From contig CAJNDS010002107.1 of assembly GCA_905221605.1 (NCBI GenBank), forward strand, positions 62,001 through 126,000: DNA of 64,000 bases, written 5' to 3'. The position numbers and the translations under genes are program-made. Below the pieces are notes generated by a model. The model made no database searches. It saw only the letters and a list, made by a program, of their open reading frames with translations, and was not told the DNA's origin. Numbering within the stretch: position 1 is the first letter of the stretch; each line of letters begins with the position of its first letter. The DNA comes from Symbiodinium natans (Eukaryota > Sar > Dinophyceae > Suessiales > Symbiodiniaceae). Positions 42,690 to 52,694 of this stretch are shown here, in pieces.

Positions 42690-42724
42690 TGGAGCCTTCC
42701 GCGTGCGGTGCCCGCGTAACCGTC
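42690..42724 (+). CDS. Possible middle piece of the same pseudouridine synthase
   Basis: One frame reads VEPSACGARVTVD, which fits the K-V-x-P ... V-x-V-D link between S4 and catalytic domains. That frame connects to exon A only if the boundary is non-canonical or slid by one base; canonical GT-AG junctions would select another frame. Kept as tentative. Confidence 0.25.
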
Positions 42725-42780
42725 GACACAGAGCCCAAAACCATAAACCCTAAACCCGAAACCCTAAACCATCAACCCAG

Positions 42781-42849
42781 CCCCTCCGTCGATTCGTGCG
42801 AGTTCGAGCATCGGCCCGGCTGGGTCTCGAATCTGGATGTTTCCCGAAG
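42781..42849 (+). CDS. Candidate internal exon, unknown protein
   Basis: The acceptor ATCAACCCAG follows CCCTAAA-type units. The frame reads PSVDSCEFEHRPGWVSNLDV and reaches CGAAG|GTTTAGGG. It lies between the pseudouridine synthase exons but does not resemble that enzyme, so it may be skipped, belong to another transcript, or be chance. Confidence 0.35.
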
Positions 42850-43859
42850 GTTTAGGGTTTAGGGTTTAGGGTTTAGGGTTTAGGGTTTAGGGTTTAGGGC
42901 TTAGGGTTTAGGGTTTAGGGTTGAGCCCGGTTGCAAAAAAGGGTTTAGGGTTTAGGCCCTGTCTGTCTCTTCTTTTAAGAAGTATAAGGAGGGACCCCCT
43001 AGAAGGGACCCTTGATCTTATTCCCCTAGAGGACCCCTATTTATACCTTATATAGTCCCTACAAGCTTTAAGTAGCCCTAAATTAACCCCAAGGTCTCTC
43101 ATAAAAGTCCCTCCTCTAGTGTCTTGATTCTAGGGGGCCATGTCTGAGACTCTTTGAAGGCCCTTCGTCCTAAACCCTAAACCCTAAACCCTAAACCCTA
43201 AACCCTAAACCCTAAGCACCCTCCCCTAAACCTTAGCATCCCTGTAGCGCCCTGCATGTGGTCAGTTCTTTAAATCAGGGTCCCTTTTTTGGGTGCCCTA
43301 AACCCTAAACCCTAAACCCTAAACCCTAAACCCTAAACCCTAAACCCTAAACCCTAAACCCTAAAACAATAGGGGGGCTGCCTTATAATAAGGACCCCAG
43401 GAGGGAACCATCTCGGAGAGAAAGCCATGTGCCCCTGCCCTCACAGGTCTTCGAGCAAGCCCAGGTTGTCCTGGTCGCTCGGAGCTCTTTGTGGTTGAAG
43501 GGGGTTTGGCGGTTTAGGGTTTAGGGTTTAGGGTTTAGGGTTAGGGGCCTAAGTGGGTTTAAGGGGCTTGAGGGGCTTTAGGGGCTGAAAGGTCTCGTGG
43601 GGGGGGCTTAAGAGGTTTGAGGGGCTTAAGGGTTTGAAGGGAGCCCCGCAACCTTTATCCAAAGTTCCTACCGCAGTAAGCAACCTCCAAAACTCTAGGC
43701 ACACTTGCCAGAGTCTCCACATTTACCAAATGAATCCCCGAAACAAAGGCCTCTAACCTGACAGTTAAATACCCTCAACCCTCAAACCCTCAACCCTCAA
43801 ACCCTCAACCCTCAACCCTCAACCCTCATTCCTCAACCCTAAACCTTAAACCCTAAACC

Positions 43860-43891
<32 letters not shown>

Positions 43892-43949
43892 ACCCTAAAC
43901 CCTAAACCCTAAACCCTAAACCCTAAACCCTAAACCCTAAACCCCCAAG

Positions 43950-44030
43950 GATGGTATGGAAGTGCCGGCTCCCGGTCCTGAGCCCAAGCTCTGGGCGATG
44001 AACAAACCCAGGCCGCGTTCAGGGTACTGG
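43950..44030 (+). CDS. Candidate exon B: catalytic-domain start of a pseudouridine synthase
   Basis: 27 codons, phase 0 to 0, from CCCCCAAG|GAT to TACTGG|GTTTAGGG. It reads DGMEVPAPGPEPKLWAMNKPR and then RSGYW. The P-K-L-W-x-x-N-K-P-R motif is the start of the RsuA/RluB catalytic domain just after the S4 linker, so order and strand agree with exon A 1.65 kb upstream. The next motif (GRLD, with the catalytic Asp) was not found nearby, so the gene is incomplete here or continues through exons I did not recognise. Confidence 0.6.
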
Positions 44031-44311
44031 GTTTAGGGTTTAGGGTTTAGGGCTTAGGGTTGAGGGTTTAGGGTTTAGGCTTGAGGGATTCAGGGCTTGG
44101 GGTTTCAGAAAACGTCACAATACGGTTTAGAGTTTAGGGTTTAGAGTTTAGGGTTTAGGGGTTGGGGCTTTGCGGTATTGGTTTGGCAGTTTAGGTTTCC
44201 AGGGTTTTTAAGAGCTTCAGGGGACATGTGCAAGTCTGGGACGTGCTTTTCAGGACGTTGAGCTCCCTTTGAGGCTTCCGCAAAGCAAGGCCGGGGGAGC
44301 TCTGAGCCCTC

Positions 44312-44393
44312 TTATACTTACAAACAGTCCTTAATCAATAGGGATTGAAGTACCCCTAAATTATAATCCCCACCAAGGACTGTTTACGTTTAG
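44312..44393. mobile_element. MITE-like foldback element, diverged copy
   Basis: The arms are TATACTTACAAACAGTCCTT and CAAGGACTGTTTACG around GTACCCCTAAATTATAAT. The same core as the copies at 27400, 34612 and 52589, but the outer TTGGGATGTT arms are not recognisable. Confidence 0.55.
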
Positions 44394-44949
44394 GCTTCTG
44401 AGGCCTGCAAGAGGCCGCAGGCTAAAGTACCAAAAGCTCCCGGTAGCCACCCGCACCCCCCCCCTCCCCCCGGAGCTCTAACAGATCCTTAGGGGCTGGG
44501 TGGTAAGCCTGAAAAACTTTTTGGGTTCTATAATCCTACTAGAACTAAAAAGTAAGCTTTTTGGGTTCTATAATCCTACTAGAACTGAAAAGGAAGCTTT
44601 TTGGGTTCTATGATCCTACTGGAACTAAGAAGGAAAACCTTTTTTTGTGGGCTAGGGCCTTCCGCTCCTTAGGATCCTCTCGCAAGCCACCCTAAACCTT
44701 TAACCCTAAACCCTTAACCCCTTAAACCCTTCAACCCTAAACCTTAAATCCTAGACCCTAAACCCCAAACCCTAAACCCTAAGCCCTAAACCCTAAACCC
44801 TAAACCCTAAACCCTAAACCCTAAACCCTAAACCCTAAACCCTAAACCCTAAACCCTAAACCCTAAACCCTAAACCCTAAACCCTAAACCCTAAACCGCC
44901 CAAGGGTAGTCAGCCCCTCTGGGATCCTCTCGCAAGTAGCTGCGATCAG

Positions 44950-45034
44950 GAAGGTCCTTTGTGAGCCTGGCCCGGAGAAGAGTGGCGTGGCCGCACCTTC
45001 AGAGAGTGGGAAGCAACTGTCGCGAATGTTGAGG
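44950..45034 (+). CDS. Candidate internal exon, unknown protein
   Basis: The acceptor is GCGATCAG, the frame reads KVLCEPGPEKSGVAAPSES then GKQLSRMLR, and the donor is AGG|GTTTGGAGGG. CCCTAAA lies upstream and TTTAGGG-like repeats lie downstream. Unidentified. Confidence 0.4.
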
Positions 45035-45230
45035 GTTTGGAGGGTGTTTAGGGTTTTAGGGAATTTGGGTTTTTCGAGGTTTTTAGGGTTTTGAGGGTTT
45101 TTAGGGTTTTTAGGGCTTTTCGGATTTAGGGTTTAGGGTTTAGGGTCACCATGGCACGAGATGGGTGCCTTTGCAAAAGCCAAAGTACTTACCCTCAGCC
45201 CTCTTTAAAAGCACCTCGACAGCGCGCCAG

Positions 45231-45300
45231 GTGATGGCACCGAAACGCTGAGGCGGCGTATGCGGCGCTGGTACGAGAAGGATGGCTTTGGTTTTGAAGG
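45231..45300 (+). CDS. Candidate internal exon, basic helical segment
   Basis: The acceptor is CAGCGCGCCAG, the frame reads DGTETLRRRMRRWYEKDG then FGFE, and the donor is AAGG|GTAGGGCG, close to a canonical GT context. Clean on both sides. Unidentified. Confidence 0.45.
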
Positions 45301-46271
45301 GTAGGGCGCGCCTCTTCGAGAGACCTCGGATGCCGGGTTTAGGGTTTAGGGTTTAGGGTTTAGGGTTTAGGGTTTAGGGTTTAGGGTTTAGGGTTTAGGG
45401 TTTAGGGTTTAGGGTTTAGGGATATTCTGGTTTGGAGCACCGGTGGTTGAACGTCCTTCTCCGTAGGTGTGGGGAGACAAATAGCAGCAAAGCACGTAGT
45501 TCTCTACACATGGTCTTGCGGGGATGTACGACGCCTGGAGCATGAGCCCTGTGTCACTGTCAGGGCTTGTTAAGGAACCTTACCATAACTTTGCAGTCTT
45601 AGAGGCACTGAACCCTAAACCCTAAACCCTAAACCCTAAACCCTAAACCCTAAACCCTAAACCCTACACCCTACACCCTAAACCCTACACCCTAAACCCT
45701 AAACCCTAAACCCTAAACCCTAAACCCTAAACCCTAAACCCTGAACCCTGAACCCTGAACCCTGAACCCTGAACCCTGAACCCTAAACCCCAAGCCCTAA
45801 GCCCTAAGCCCTAAGCCCTAAGCCCTAAGCCCGAAGCCCTAAGCCCTAAGCCCTAAGCCCTAAACCCTGAACCCTGAACCCTGAACCCTCAACCCTAAAC
45901 CCTAAACCCTACACCCTAAACCCTAAACCCTAACCCCCCTCCCCCGCAACCGTGAACCCTCAACTCAACCTCAAGCGCCTGAAAGCCTGGCACCCTTTAA
46001 GCTGAGGCCTTTGAGGCTTAGCATAAGGGCCCCTGAACACCGAACATGCACCCTAAACCCTAAACTCAAAACCCGAAACCCTAAACCCTAAGCCCTAAAC
46101 TCTAAACCCTAAACCTTACACCCTAAACCCTCGCGCAGTGCCTGCATGCAGTGGTAAGTGCAGTTGAGCGATTCAGAGGCTACCTCCCTAAGCCCTAAAC
46201 CACGCAATGATATGCATCTGTATGTACTTATGCCTGTATGTTTGTAAATAAATATGTAGAAATGTACATGA

Positions 46272-46310
<39 letters not shown>

Positions 46311-46447
46311 ATATACACATGTACACATACATACATTTAGATAGATAGATAGATTGATAAAATACACAGATAGTTAGATAGATAGATATATATATATATA
46401 TACATACTCATGTTGTTTGAGCCGTTCAACTCCTAAACTTTAACGAG

Positions 46448-46531
46448 AACTCCCTTGGGAAGGAGATGACGAAGATCGGGAAAGCGGTCGGTGAAGGGCT
46501 TGAAGCATTTCGGCTTCAGGCTTCGCGTTTC
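46448..46531 (+). CDS. Candidate internal exon, unknown protein
   Basis: 28 codons, phase 0 to 0. The acceptor is TTTAACGAG, the frame reads NSLGKEMTKIGKAVGEGLEA then FRLQASRF, and the donor is TTC|GTTTTAGG. Amphipathic helix-like. Unidentified. Confidence 0.4.
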
Positions 46532-47188
46532 GTTTTAGGTTAGGGTTTCGGGTTTAGGGTTTAGGGTCTCGGCTCCTGAGTTCCGGGTTGAGACAATCAT
46601 AAGGTTTTCGTTCGTGTCCCCCCGTTTGTGGGTTTAATCATCGTTTATCGGTTGATTGCGGGGTTTTGACTCCGGTAGGAAGGCTCTGGTTTTAACTCCC
46701 TGTCGTGCTGCAAGAAAAGCTAGGATGCCGCGTGGCGCCACCTTTCTTTTTTTGGGGGGGGGGGGGGAGGGGGGGAGGGGTTTAGGGTCCCTGATCAAGC
46801 CCTTAAAGCAAAATTGGGCGCCCTGTTTTTAGTCCTAGGTTACTGGGCAACCTAGCCACTACTTAACGTGTGTGTCAAAACATGTACCAGCCTTTTCATT
46901 GAACATAAGCTTTGAATTCTTATTCAACCCTAAACCCTAAACCCCAAACCCTCGCTGATGTTGTTTCAGAAAGAACCCGGGGGGTGGAAGGGAGGGTGGT
47001 GCTAAAGGGTGCAGGTCTTTCCCCAAATCAGTGCCCTTACCCCCCCCCCCCCCCCCCCTCCTCCCTTCCAACCCTTGGCCCCTTAAAACTTAACACCCTA
47101 AGCCCCTAAACCCTTAAACCCTAAACCTTAAGCCCGAATTTCCTAAAGCCCCTAAACCGGTATGATGTTGCTGACCTGAAGCACGTAG

Positions 47189-47303
47189 CCTTTTTATGGG
47201 GCGTTGGTTCCACGAGTTTGGGCCCACTCATCGCGAAGCCCGAAAACGCCTAGGAAGAGAGCTTGAAGGACAAGCACTGGGTCATCGTCTGCTGGCCGGC
47301 AGT
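47189..47303 (+). CDS. Candidate internal exon, basic protein
   Basis: The acceptor is GCACGTAG. The frame reads LFMGRWFHEFGPTHREARKR, then LGRELEGQALGHRLLAGS, ending at AGT|GTTTAGGG. CCCTAAA-like repeats lie upstream and TTTAGGG downstream. A second frame is open for 20 codons at the left end, so the frame is not certain. Confidence 0.4.
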
Positions 47304-48660
47304 GTTTAGGGTGTAGGGTTTAGTTTAGGGTTTAGGGTTCCGTGGGTTTCAAATAAAGAGCCTTGGACGTTCGAGAGATGGAAAGCCCAGGAGTTTTCCG
47401 GAGCCTTTGTTATGGAACTGAGCCGAATAAGGTTTCTGTCTTTTGCCAGCTCACCCTTTGTCATGGTATCTTATTTGAAGACAGGAACACGTGTTTTCAG
47501 AATGGGCATGAGGGCAATTCAGGCGGATTCCCCCGAGCCACGCCCCAGTCCCTTCAGAGGGGCTTCTTTAATAACCCTAAACCCTAAACCCTAAACCCTA
47601 AACCCTAAACCCTAAACCCTAAACCCTAAACACTTTAGTTGGTTCGGAGATCTTCGGACTTTGGGACTTCGACCCCCAGATTCCTTTAAGGACGTTGTCC
47701 TCCCTCCCCCCACTTTTCCCCCATTCAATTCCTCTGAAGCGCGAATCCTCATAAACCCTGAACCCTAACCCAGAAACCCGAAACCCTAAACCCTAAACCC
47801 TAAACCCTAAACCCTAAACCCTAAACCCTAAGCTAAACCCTAAACCCCAAACCCCAAACCCCAAACCCCAAACCGTAAACCCTAAACCCTAAACCACAGT
47901 AAGACCGTAAACTGCACCCTGTAGCCTTGAGAGCCCCCATGACGTTTCCTGCTGCATGCTTCTGCCCTTCTTTAACCCACGTATGATAAATGTGTCTGCA
48001 GTCCCCGTAGGGTTAGGGTTTAGGGTTTAGGGTTTAGGGTTTAGGGTTTAGGGTTTAGGGTTTAGGGTTTAGGGTTTAGGGTTTAGGGTTTAGGGTTTAG
48101 GGTTTAGGGTTTAGTTAGGGTTTAGGGTTCAGGGTTTAGGGTTTTGAGTTTAGGGTTTGGGGTTTAGGGTTTAGGGAACCTTCAACCGTTCTTTGCGTTG
48201 CAAGCTCTCAGCCCTGAAATGGCTCCGAGGCCACCGGCCTCGCGTACGCTTCCGACGGCCTGGTCCTTCTGATCCCCAGCTCCACTAGGGTTTAGGGTTT
48301 AGGGTTAAGCCCCCCAAGCCCTAAACGCCTGGGCTTGAGTTCAGTGTTTGGGGTTTGGGGCCAGGGGGTTGTTCCTGGGCCGGGAGGCTATTTTGAGGAG
48401 TTGAGTCGAGTTCCCTGAGTGTTGCAGGAACCAGATATCATGTGGTTTAGGGTTTAGGGTTTGGGGTTTAGAGTTTAGGGTCTAGGGTCTAGGGTTTAGG
48501 GTCTTGGGGTTTAGGGTTAGGTCTGGTTTGGGGTTTAGGGTTTAGGGCGTGTCAGACGGGAGCGCGCTTTGGGAGCGCGCGGTAGTCTGCAGACCTACCC
48601 ACCCCAAGACCGCCCACTTACAACTCTCAAGGAGTTAAGACCTTTTATTTTTTTACAAAG

Positions 48661-50100
48661 CATCACATGAGTCAGCACTCACACCCTTTTTGGGGATTTC
48701 CACAAGGTGCGTGGACCAGGCGCAAAGCTGCAGCAGACGGAAACGAGGCAGGGTCCGTGAAGACAGCTTGGGTTGGCGCGAAGGGGCTAAGGGATGGGCC
48801 AGGAACAGAGAAAGGCAGCGAGGCTTGGTTGGCGTGAAGGGGCTCCAGCCAGGAAGAACACACAGTGAACAGCTTGGGTTAACCAAAAAAACCACGAAAA
48901 CAAGGCTGGTAGATTGGCTTGGCGCGAACGGGGTAAGGTGGGGTGCCGAACCAGGGTCAGGACCAGGCACAAAGTTGCAGCAAACGGAAGCGAGGCGATT
49001 GGGTTGGCGGGAAGGGGCGAAAGCCAGAGGGAGAGCCCCGAAACAGGACACAAACTGGTGCGCGGACAGCTTGGCTTGGCGCAAGGGGGTAGATGACTCG
49101 AACAGGCCAGAGGCCAGGGCCAGGGCCGCAAAACTAGTCAGGACAGAGGGTCAGGGTCAGGGTCAAGCAGGGGCCAGGGCCAGGGCCAGGGCCAGGGCCA
49201 GGGCCAGGCCAAGGGCCAGGAGGGCCAGTCAGGGTCAGGGGCAGGGTCAGGGCCAGGGCCAGGGCCAGCACCAGGAGGAGGGCCAGGCCAGAACAGGTCC
49301 AAGGGCCCAAAGCCAGGGTGAACTGGTGCGCGGACAGCTTGGCTTGGCGCAAGGGGGTAAGATGACTCGAACAGGCCAGAGGCCACGGCCAGGGCCGCAA
49401 AACTCGTCAGAGGGCCAGGGCCAGCACCACAGGGACAGGGTCAGGGCCAGGGCGGGGGTCAGGGCCAGGGCCAGCGCCAGACCCACAAGTAAGAGGGCCA
49501 GGGCCAGGGCCAGGGCCAGGGCCAGGGCCAGGCCCAGGGCCAGCACCAGGCCAGGCCCAGGCCAGGGCCAGGACGAGGGTCAGGGTCAGGGCCAGGGCCA
49601 CCAGGGCCAAGGGCCAGGGGTGCAGGCCCCAGGGTCCAGGGCCAGGGCCAGGGCCAGGGTCCAGCCAGGGCCAGGGCCAGCCAAAGCCAGGGCCAGGGCC
49701 AGGGCCAGGGCCAGGGCCAGGGCCAGGGCCAGGGCCAGGGCCAGGGCCAGGGCCAGGGCCAGGGCCAGGACCAGGGCCAGGGCCCAAAAAGGTTTTTTGG
49801 CCAGAGCCCTGCCTGCCCCAACAAAACGGCCCCTGGTGCCCTCAGCCCAGCGGATGGGGGTGATGGACCAGGAGTCTCAAGGGGCTGTCCAGGGGGCCCT
49901 CCAAGGCAGGACCCAACCATGTGCGCGGACAGCTTGGGGTTTAGGGTAATATAATATAATACAGTGACAACTGCTGACTCGGCTTGTGCCTGCCTGGAGG
50001 GTAAGCCAGCCTGGAGGCCAGCTCGGTCGCCCGCCTGGGGCTCCCTCACAGGGTCTCACTGAGCGCTCGACCAGCGCCCGCCTACCCCAAAAGACAAGAG
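48661..50100. repeat. GGGCCA hexanucleotide minisatellite with 85-bp modules
   Basis: 48770-49100 and 49320-49400 repeat modules of about 60-90 bp marked by CTTGGCTTGGCGCAAGGGGG and ACAGGCCAGAGGCC. 49150-49790 is dominated by GGGCCA/GGGTCA hexamers, almost perfect at 49680-49780. Plus-strand frames give Gln-Gly or Ala-Arg repeats up to 419 codons and minus-strand frames give Trp-Pro or Gly-Pro repeats; none looks like a gene. 49790-50100 is unique except for a short AATATAATATAAT stretch at 49948. Confidence 0.85.
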
Positions 50101-50166
50101 AGTGGGGTGGCGGGCGGGTTTAGGGTTAGGGTTTAGGGTTTAGGGTTTAGGGTTTAGGGTTTAGGG

Positions 50167-50268
50167 TGTGCATGCGAGGTCGCGCGCTCGGGTGTGAAGC
50201 ACCCCGGGCCGCGCGCTCGCGTTGCCCGTACACCCGCCCCGGCCACCCAAACTATTCTCAATTAGGGT
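50167..50268. repeat. GC-rich hairpin repeat, copy 2
   Basis: Matches 19762-19865 almost throughout (TCGCGCGCTCGGGTGTGAA, GCGCGCTCGCGTTGCCCG, CGGCCACCCAAACTAT). As in copy 1, it starts at the end of one TTTAGGG array and ends at ATTAGGGTTTAGGG. Confidence 0.6.
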
Positions 50269-50814
50269 TTAGGGTTCACCCCCCCAACCCCCCTCAAGGG
50301 GGGCTTTCACCTCAACCCAAGACGCATTTCAAGCCGTCATCGCCCAGCCCACTTGAGGCTCGAAAGCATGTATTGAGGTTCGAAAAACGCTTGGTGGTAA
50401 CCTCGACCCTGCTCGGGCCGAGGATTCTTGCCCTGTTCGGACCGCCCTGAACACTAAATCATCGTCCAGCCCTCTTGAGGCTCGAAAGCATCTATTGAGG
50501 TTCGAAAAACGCCTGGTGGTAACCTCGACCCTGCTCGGGCCGAGGCTTCTTGCCCTGTTCGGACCGCCTTGAACACTAAATCCAGAGGCCCACGCGTTTC
50601 AATCTGCCATCGCCCAGCCCTCTTGAGGCTCGAAAGCATTATTGAGGTTCGGAAAGCGTCTCGACCCTGTTCGGGCCGAGGCTTCTTGCCCTGTTCGGCC
50701 GCCCGGAACATTAAATCCTGAACGTCTGCAAGCACCTCAAGCCCTGAGGAGGCGACGGGAGTGATTGCTCACAACAGCCCCAAAAATCAACCAGCCTGCC
50801 TGGACGCCCTCGCC

Positions 50815-50900
50815 GCTCTTTTCGTATGGGCGCTCGGGCTGTGAGCCCTCGGCCAAGCCGTTCGGGGTCTGTCGCTCGACGGAAGCGACCCCTCACTAAG
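50815..50900. repeat. Dispersed hairpin repeat flanking TTTAGGG, copy 2
   Basis: Matches 21410-21500, including GGGTCTGTCGCTCGACGG and AAGCGACCCCTCACT, and is likewise followed at once by TTTAGGG units. Confidence 0.6.
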
Positions 50901-51364
50901 TTTAGGGTTTAGGGTTTAGGGTTTAGGGTTACGCGAGCCTGAAGATCAGGCGAGGCTGGGACGCTGGCAGTCGTGAAGTCCGATTTTCAAAAGGATTCCG
51001 TGAGCTAAAGCTCCCCAACAGCAACCCAGGTCCGACTTGGTCCCTAAACCCTGAACCCTAAGCCCTAAACCCTAAGCCCTAAACCCTAAACCCTAAACCC
51101 TAAACGCTAAACCCTAAACCCTAAACCCTAAACCCTAGACCCTAGACCCTAGACCCTAGACCCTAGATCCTAGACCCTAGACCCTAGACCCTAGACCCTA
51201 GGCCCTAGGCCCTAGGCCCTAGGCCCTAAACCCTAAACCCTAAACCCTCACGACTTCGAAGTCTTCAAGGGGGGATCACAGAATCACGGGGTCACGTGCC
51301 ACCAGGACTTCACGTTGGCTGAGCCTTGGACCTCATGCCGTGACAAGCCACTGCGTTCTCCAAG

Positions 51365-51573
51365 CTCGAGGAGAGCAAAGATCGCACCCTGGCCGCTGGT
51401 GATACATTCCTCCCCAAGGCTGCCGTCTTTCAGAACGCAAGAAGGCGGTGCTTGGCCCAGGTGCTGCCCATGGTGTGCTTGCTGCTTGCAGGTCTGGGAG
51501 CCCTGAAGGATGGCCGAAGATGATCGAGTGCCAAGCAGTGGCCTCCCTGGACGCCGCGTGGGACGACATTTAG
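51365..51573 (+). CDS. Candidate terminal exon (two possible frames)
   Basis: From CTCCAAG, 52 codons run LEESKDRTLAAGDTFLPKAA ... LAGLGALKDGRR and end with TGA at 51521. Alternatively, an acceptor GCTGCTTGCAG at 51492 opens a second frame, SGSPEGWPKMIECQ ... LDAAWDDI, ending with TAG that overlaps the first TTTAGGG unit. Both look protein-like, and the second uses the better acceptor. The array at 51571 supplies the stop in the second reading. Confidence 0.4.
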
Positions 51574-51622
51574 GGTCTAGGGTTTAGGGTTTAGGGTTTA
51601 GGGTTTAGGGCTTGCTTCCAAG

Positions 51623-51703
51623 TGTGCCGAGGTTCCAGGGTGGGCCAAAGCCACCAACGAGACCTTCAGTGAAAGCGGGGCCGGCCAAGCCTTGAACAAC
51701 TAG
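51623..51703 (+). CDS. Candidate terminal exon, unknown protein
   Basis: A CTTCCAAG acceptor lies next to a TTTAGGG array. 26 codons, CAEVPGWAKATNETFSES then GAGQALNN, end in TAG, followed by CCCTAAA. A clean C-terminal end; unidentified. Confidence 0.4.
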   Translation, partial: CAEVPGWAKATNETFSESGAGQALNN

Positions 51704-52588
51704 CCTCCTAAGCCCTGAACCCCAAACACTAAACCCTAAACCCTAAACCCCTAACCCCTAAACCCTACACCCTAAACCCTAAACCCTAAGCCCTAAGCCC
51801 TAAACCCTAAGCCCTAAACCCTAACCCTTGCCGTAAGGGTTTCGGGAGTACAGTTTGGTTCGGGTGTAGGTGTTCGTGGCTTAAGGATCTGGGGTCATCA
51901 CTGGCGTTTAGTGAAGTGTTGAAGAGTGCATGGTTTCGGTGAGGATGACTTTCAACCCCCTCCATATCATCCACTGACTGCTTCCGAGTATCCCGGGTAT
52001 CCAAGGTGCTGCCAACTTCTTGTCAGCGAAGCTGAAAACGTCAGAGACAGAGAGTCGAGAGGGAGAGAGAGAACTAGAATCGCCATGCCCAACCTAACCC
52101 AAGGACCAACGATGGTATCTTTGCGGAGACGCTGGCCAGCCGGGACCCCGTGATGCACAGTGGGATGAACAGTGGGAGCGGGGCACATGGGTCTTATGTA
52201 GATGTTTCGAGGTTCTGCCTCTTGGTTTCTGCAAGACGCCCCTATCATCCCCCAAACTCCAGGCTGCCCTCGCTTGCTCGCCTAAACCTCTCAACCCTAA
52301 ACCGAAACCGGCTGCGAAGACGTCCATCTCTACCCTGTGCCACCTAAACCTTAAACCCCAAAAGCTTCTTCAAGCCCAAGCCCTGTCCTGTTTTTCGCCC
52401 AGAAGGCAAAAATGCCCCTGTCTTAAGGAGGAAATGTCATACGCACCCTTCTTCCCCGGGAATGATTGAGGGGGACTGGCCTGCGTAGGTGCGGAGAGCA
52501 ACGTCTTGACAGCGTACGACGTCAAAATCCAAGGCACCGGAGTTCCGGCGTCGGGGAAGAGCAGGGAAAGCTCCTCAACCCGAAATGC

Positions 52589-52694
52589 TTGGGATGTTCC
52601 CCCGTATACTAACAGTCCCTAATAGGGACTGCAATAGGGGGAATTATAACCCTATTAAGGATTGTGAGTATAAGGCAAAGGGAGAGCATCCCAA
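52589..52694. mobile_element. MITE-like foldback element, family copy
   Basis: 106 bp from TTGGGATGTTCCCCCGTA to GAGCATCCCAA, with ACTAACAGTCCCTAATAGGG and CCCTATTAAGGATTGTGAGT as inner arms. The ends and the inner arms match the 34612 copy. Confidence 0.7.

Larger units (their letters stand above)
41561..44949. other. Telomere-type arrays around the pseudouridine synthase exons
   Basis: CCCTAAG/CCCTAAA 42130-42215, a C-run 42227-42252, TTTAGGG 42325-42380 and 42633-42660, CCCTAAA 42745-42775, TTTAGGG 42850-42925, CCCTAAA 43168-43215 and 43296-43368, TTTAGGG 43512-43545, CCCTCAA then CCCTAAA 43771-43945, TTTAGGG 44031-44090 and 44125-44163, and a long CCCTAAA array 44690-44898. A 43-bp unit (TTTTTGGGTTCTATAATCC) is tandemly triplicated at 44511-44636. 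Confidence 0.8.
45035..48660. other. Telomere-type arrays and dinucleotide repeats
   Basis: TTTAGGG variants 45040-45150, TTTAGGG 45336-45422, a 320-bp array 45609-45930 with CCCTGAA and CCCTAAG sub-blocks, CCCTAAA 46047-46130, a CA/TA/GATA microsatellite region 46270-46402, G-run 46755-46780, C-run 47041-47058, TTTAGGG 47304-47340, CCCTAAA 47573-47632, CCCTAAA with CCCCAAA 47755-47895, long TTTAGGG 48009-48178, and TTTAGGG 48445-48550. 48205-48290 may be a terminal exon (ALKWLRGHRPRV) but lacks a clean acceptor phase. 48548-48625 is a diverged relative of the GC-rich hairpin repeat. Confidence 0.75.
50101..52588. other. Telomere-type arrays, 122-bp tandem repeat, candidate exons
   Basis: TTTAGGG 50120-50166. 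A tandem unit of about 122 bp, marked by TTGAGGCTCGAAAGCAT and CCTCGACCCTG, occurs three times at about 50338-50717. TTTAGGG 50899-50930. An array at 51043-51248 passes from CCCTAAA through CCCTAGA to CCCTAGG and back. TTTAGGG 51571-51612, CCCTAAA/CCCTAAG 51730-51828. 50930-51040 reads YASLKIRRGWDAGSREVRFS and may be another exon, without clear sites. 51830-52588 shows nothing recognisable. Confidence 0.75.

Noticed and set aside
48690-49949. 419-residue Gln/Gly/Ala/Arg-rich protein
   Set aside because: Translation of GGGCCA hexamers and 85-bp modules; the opposite strand is equally open.
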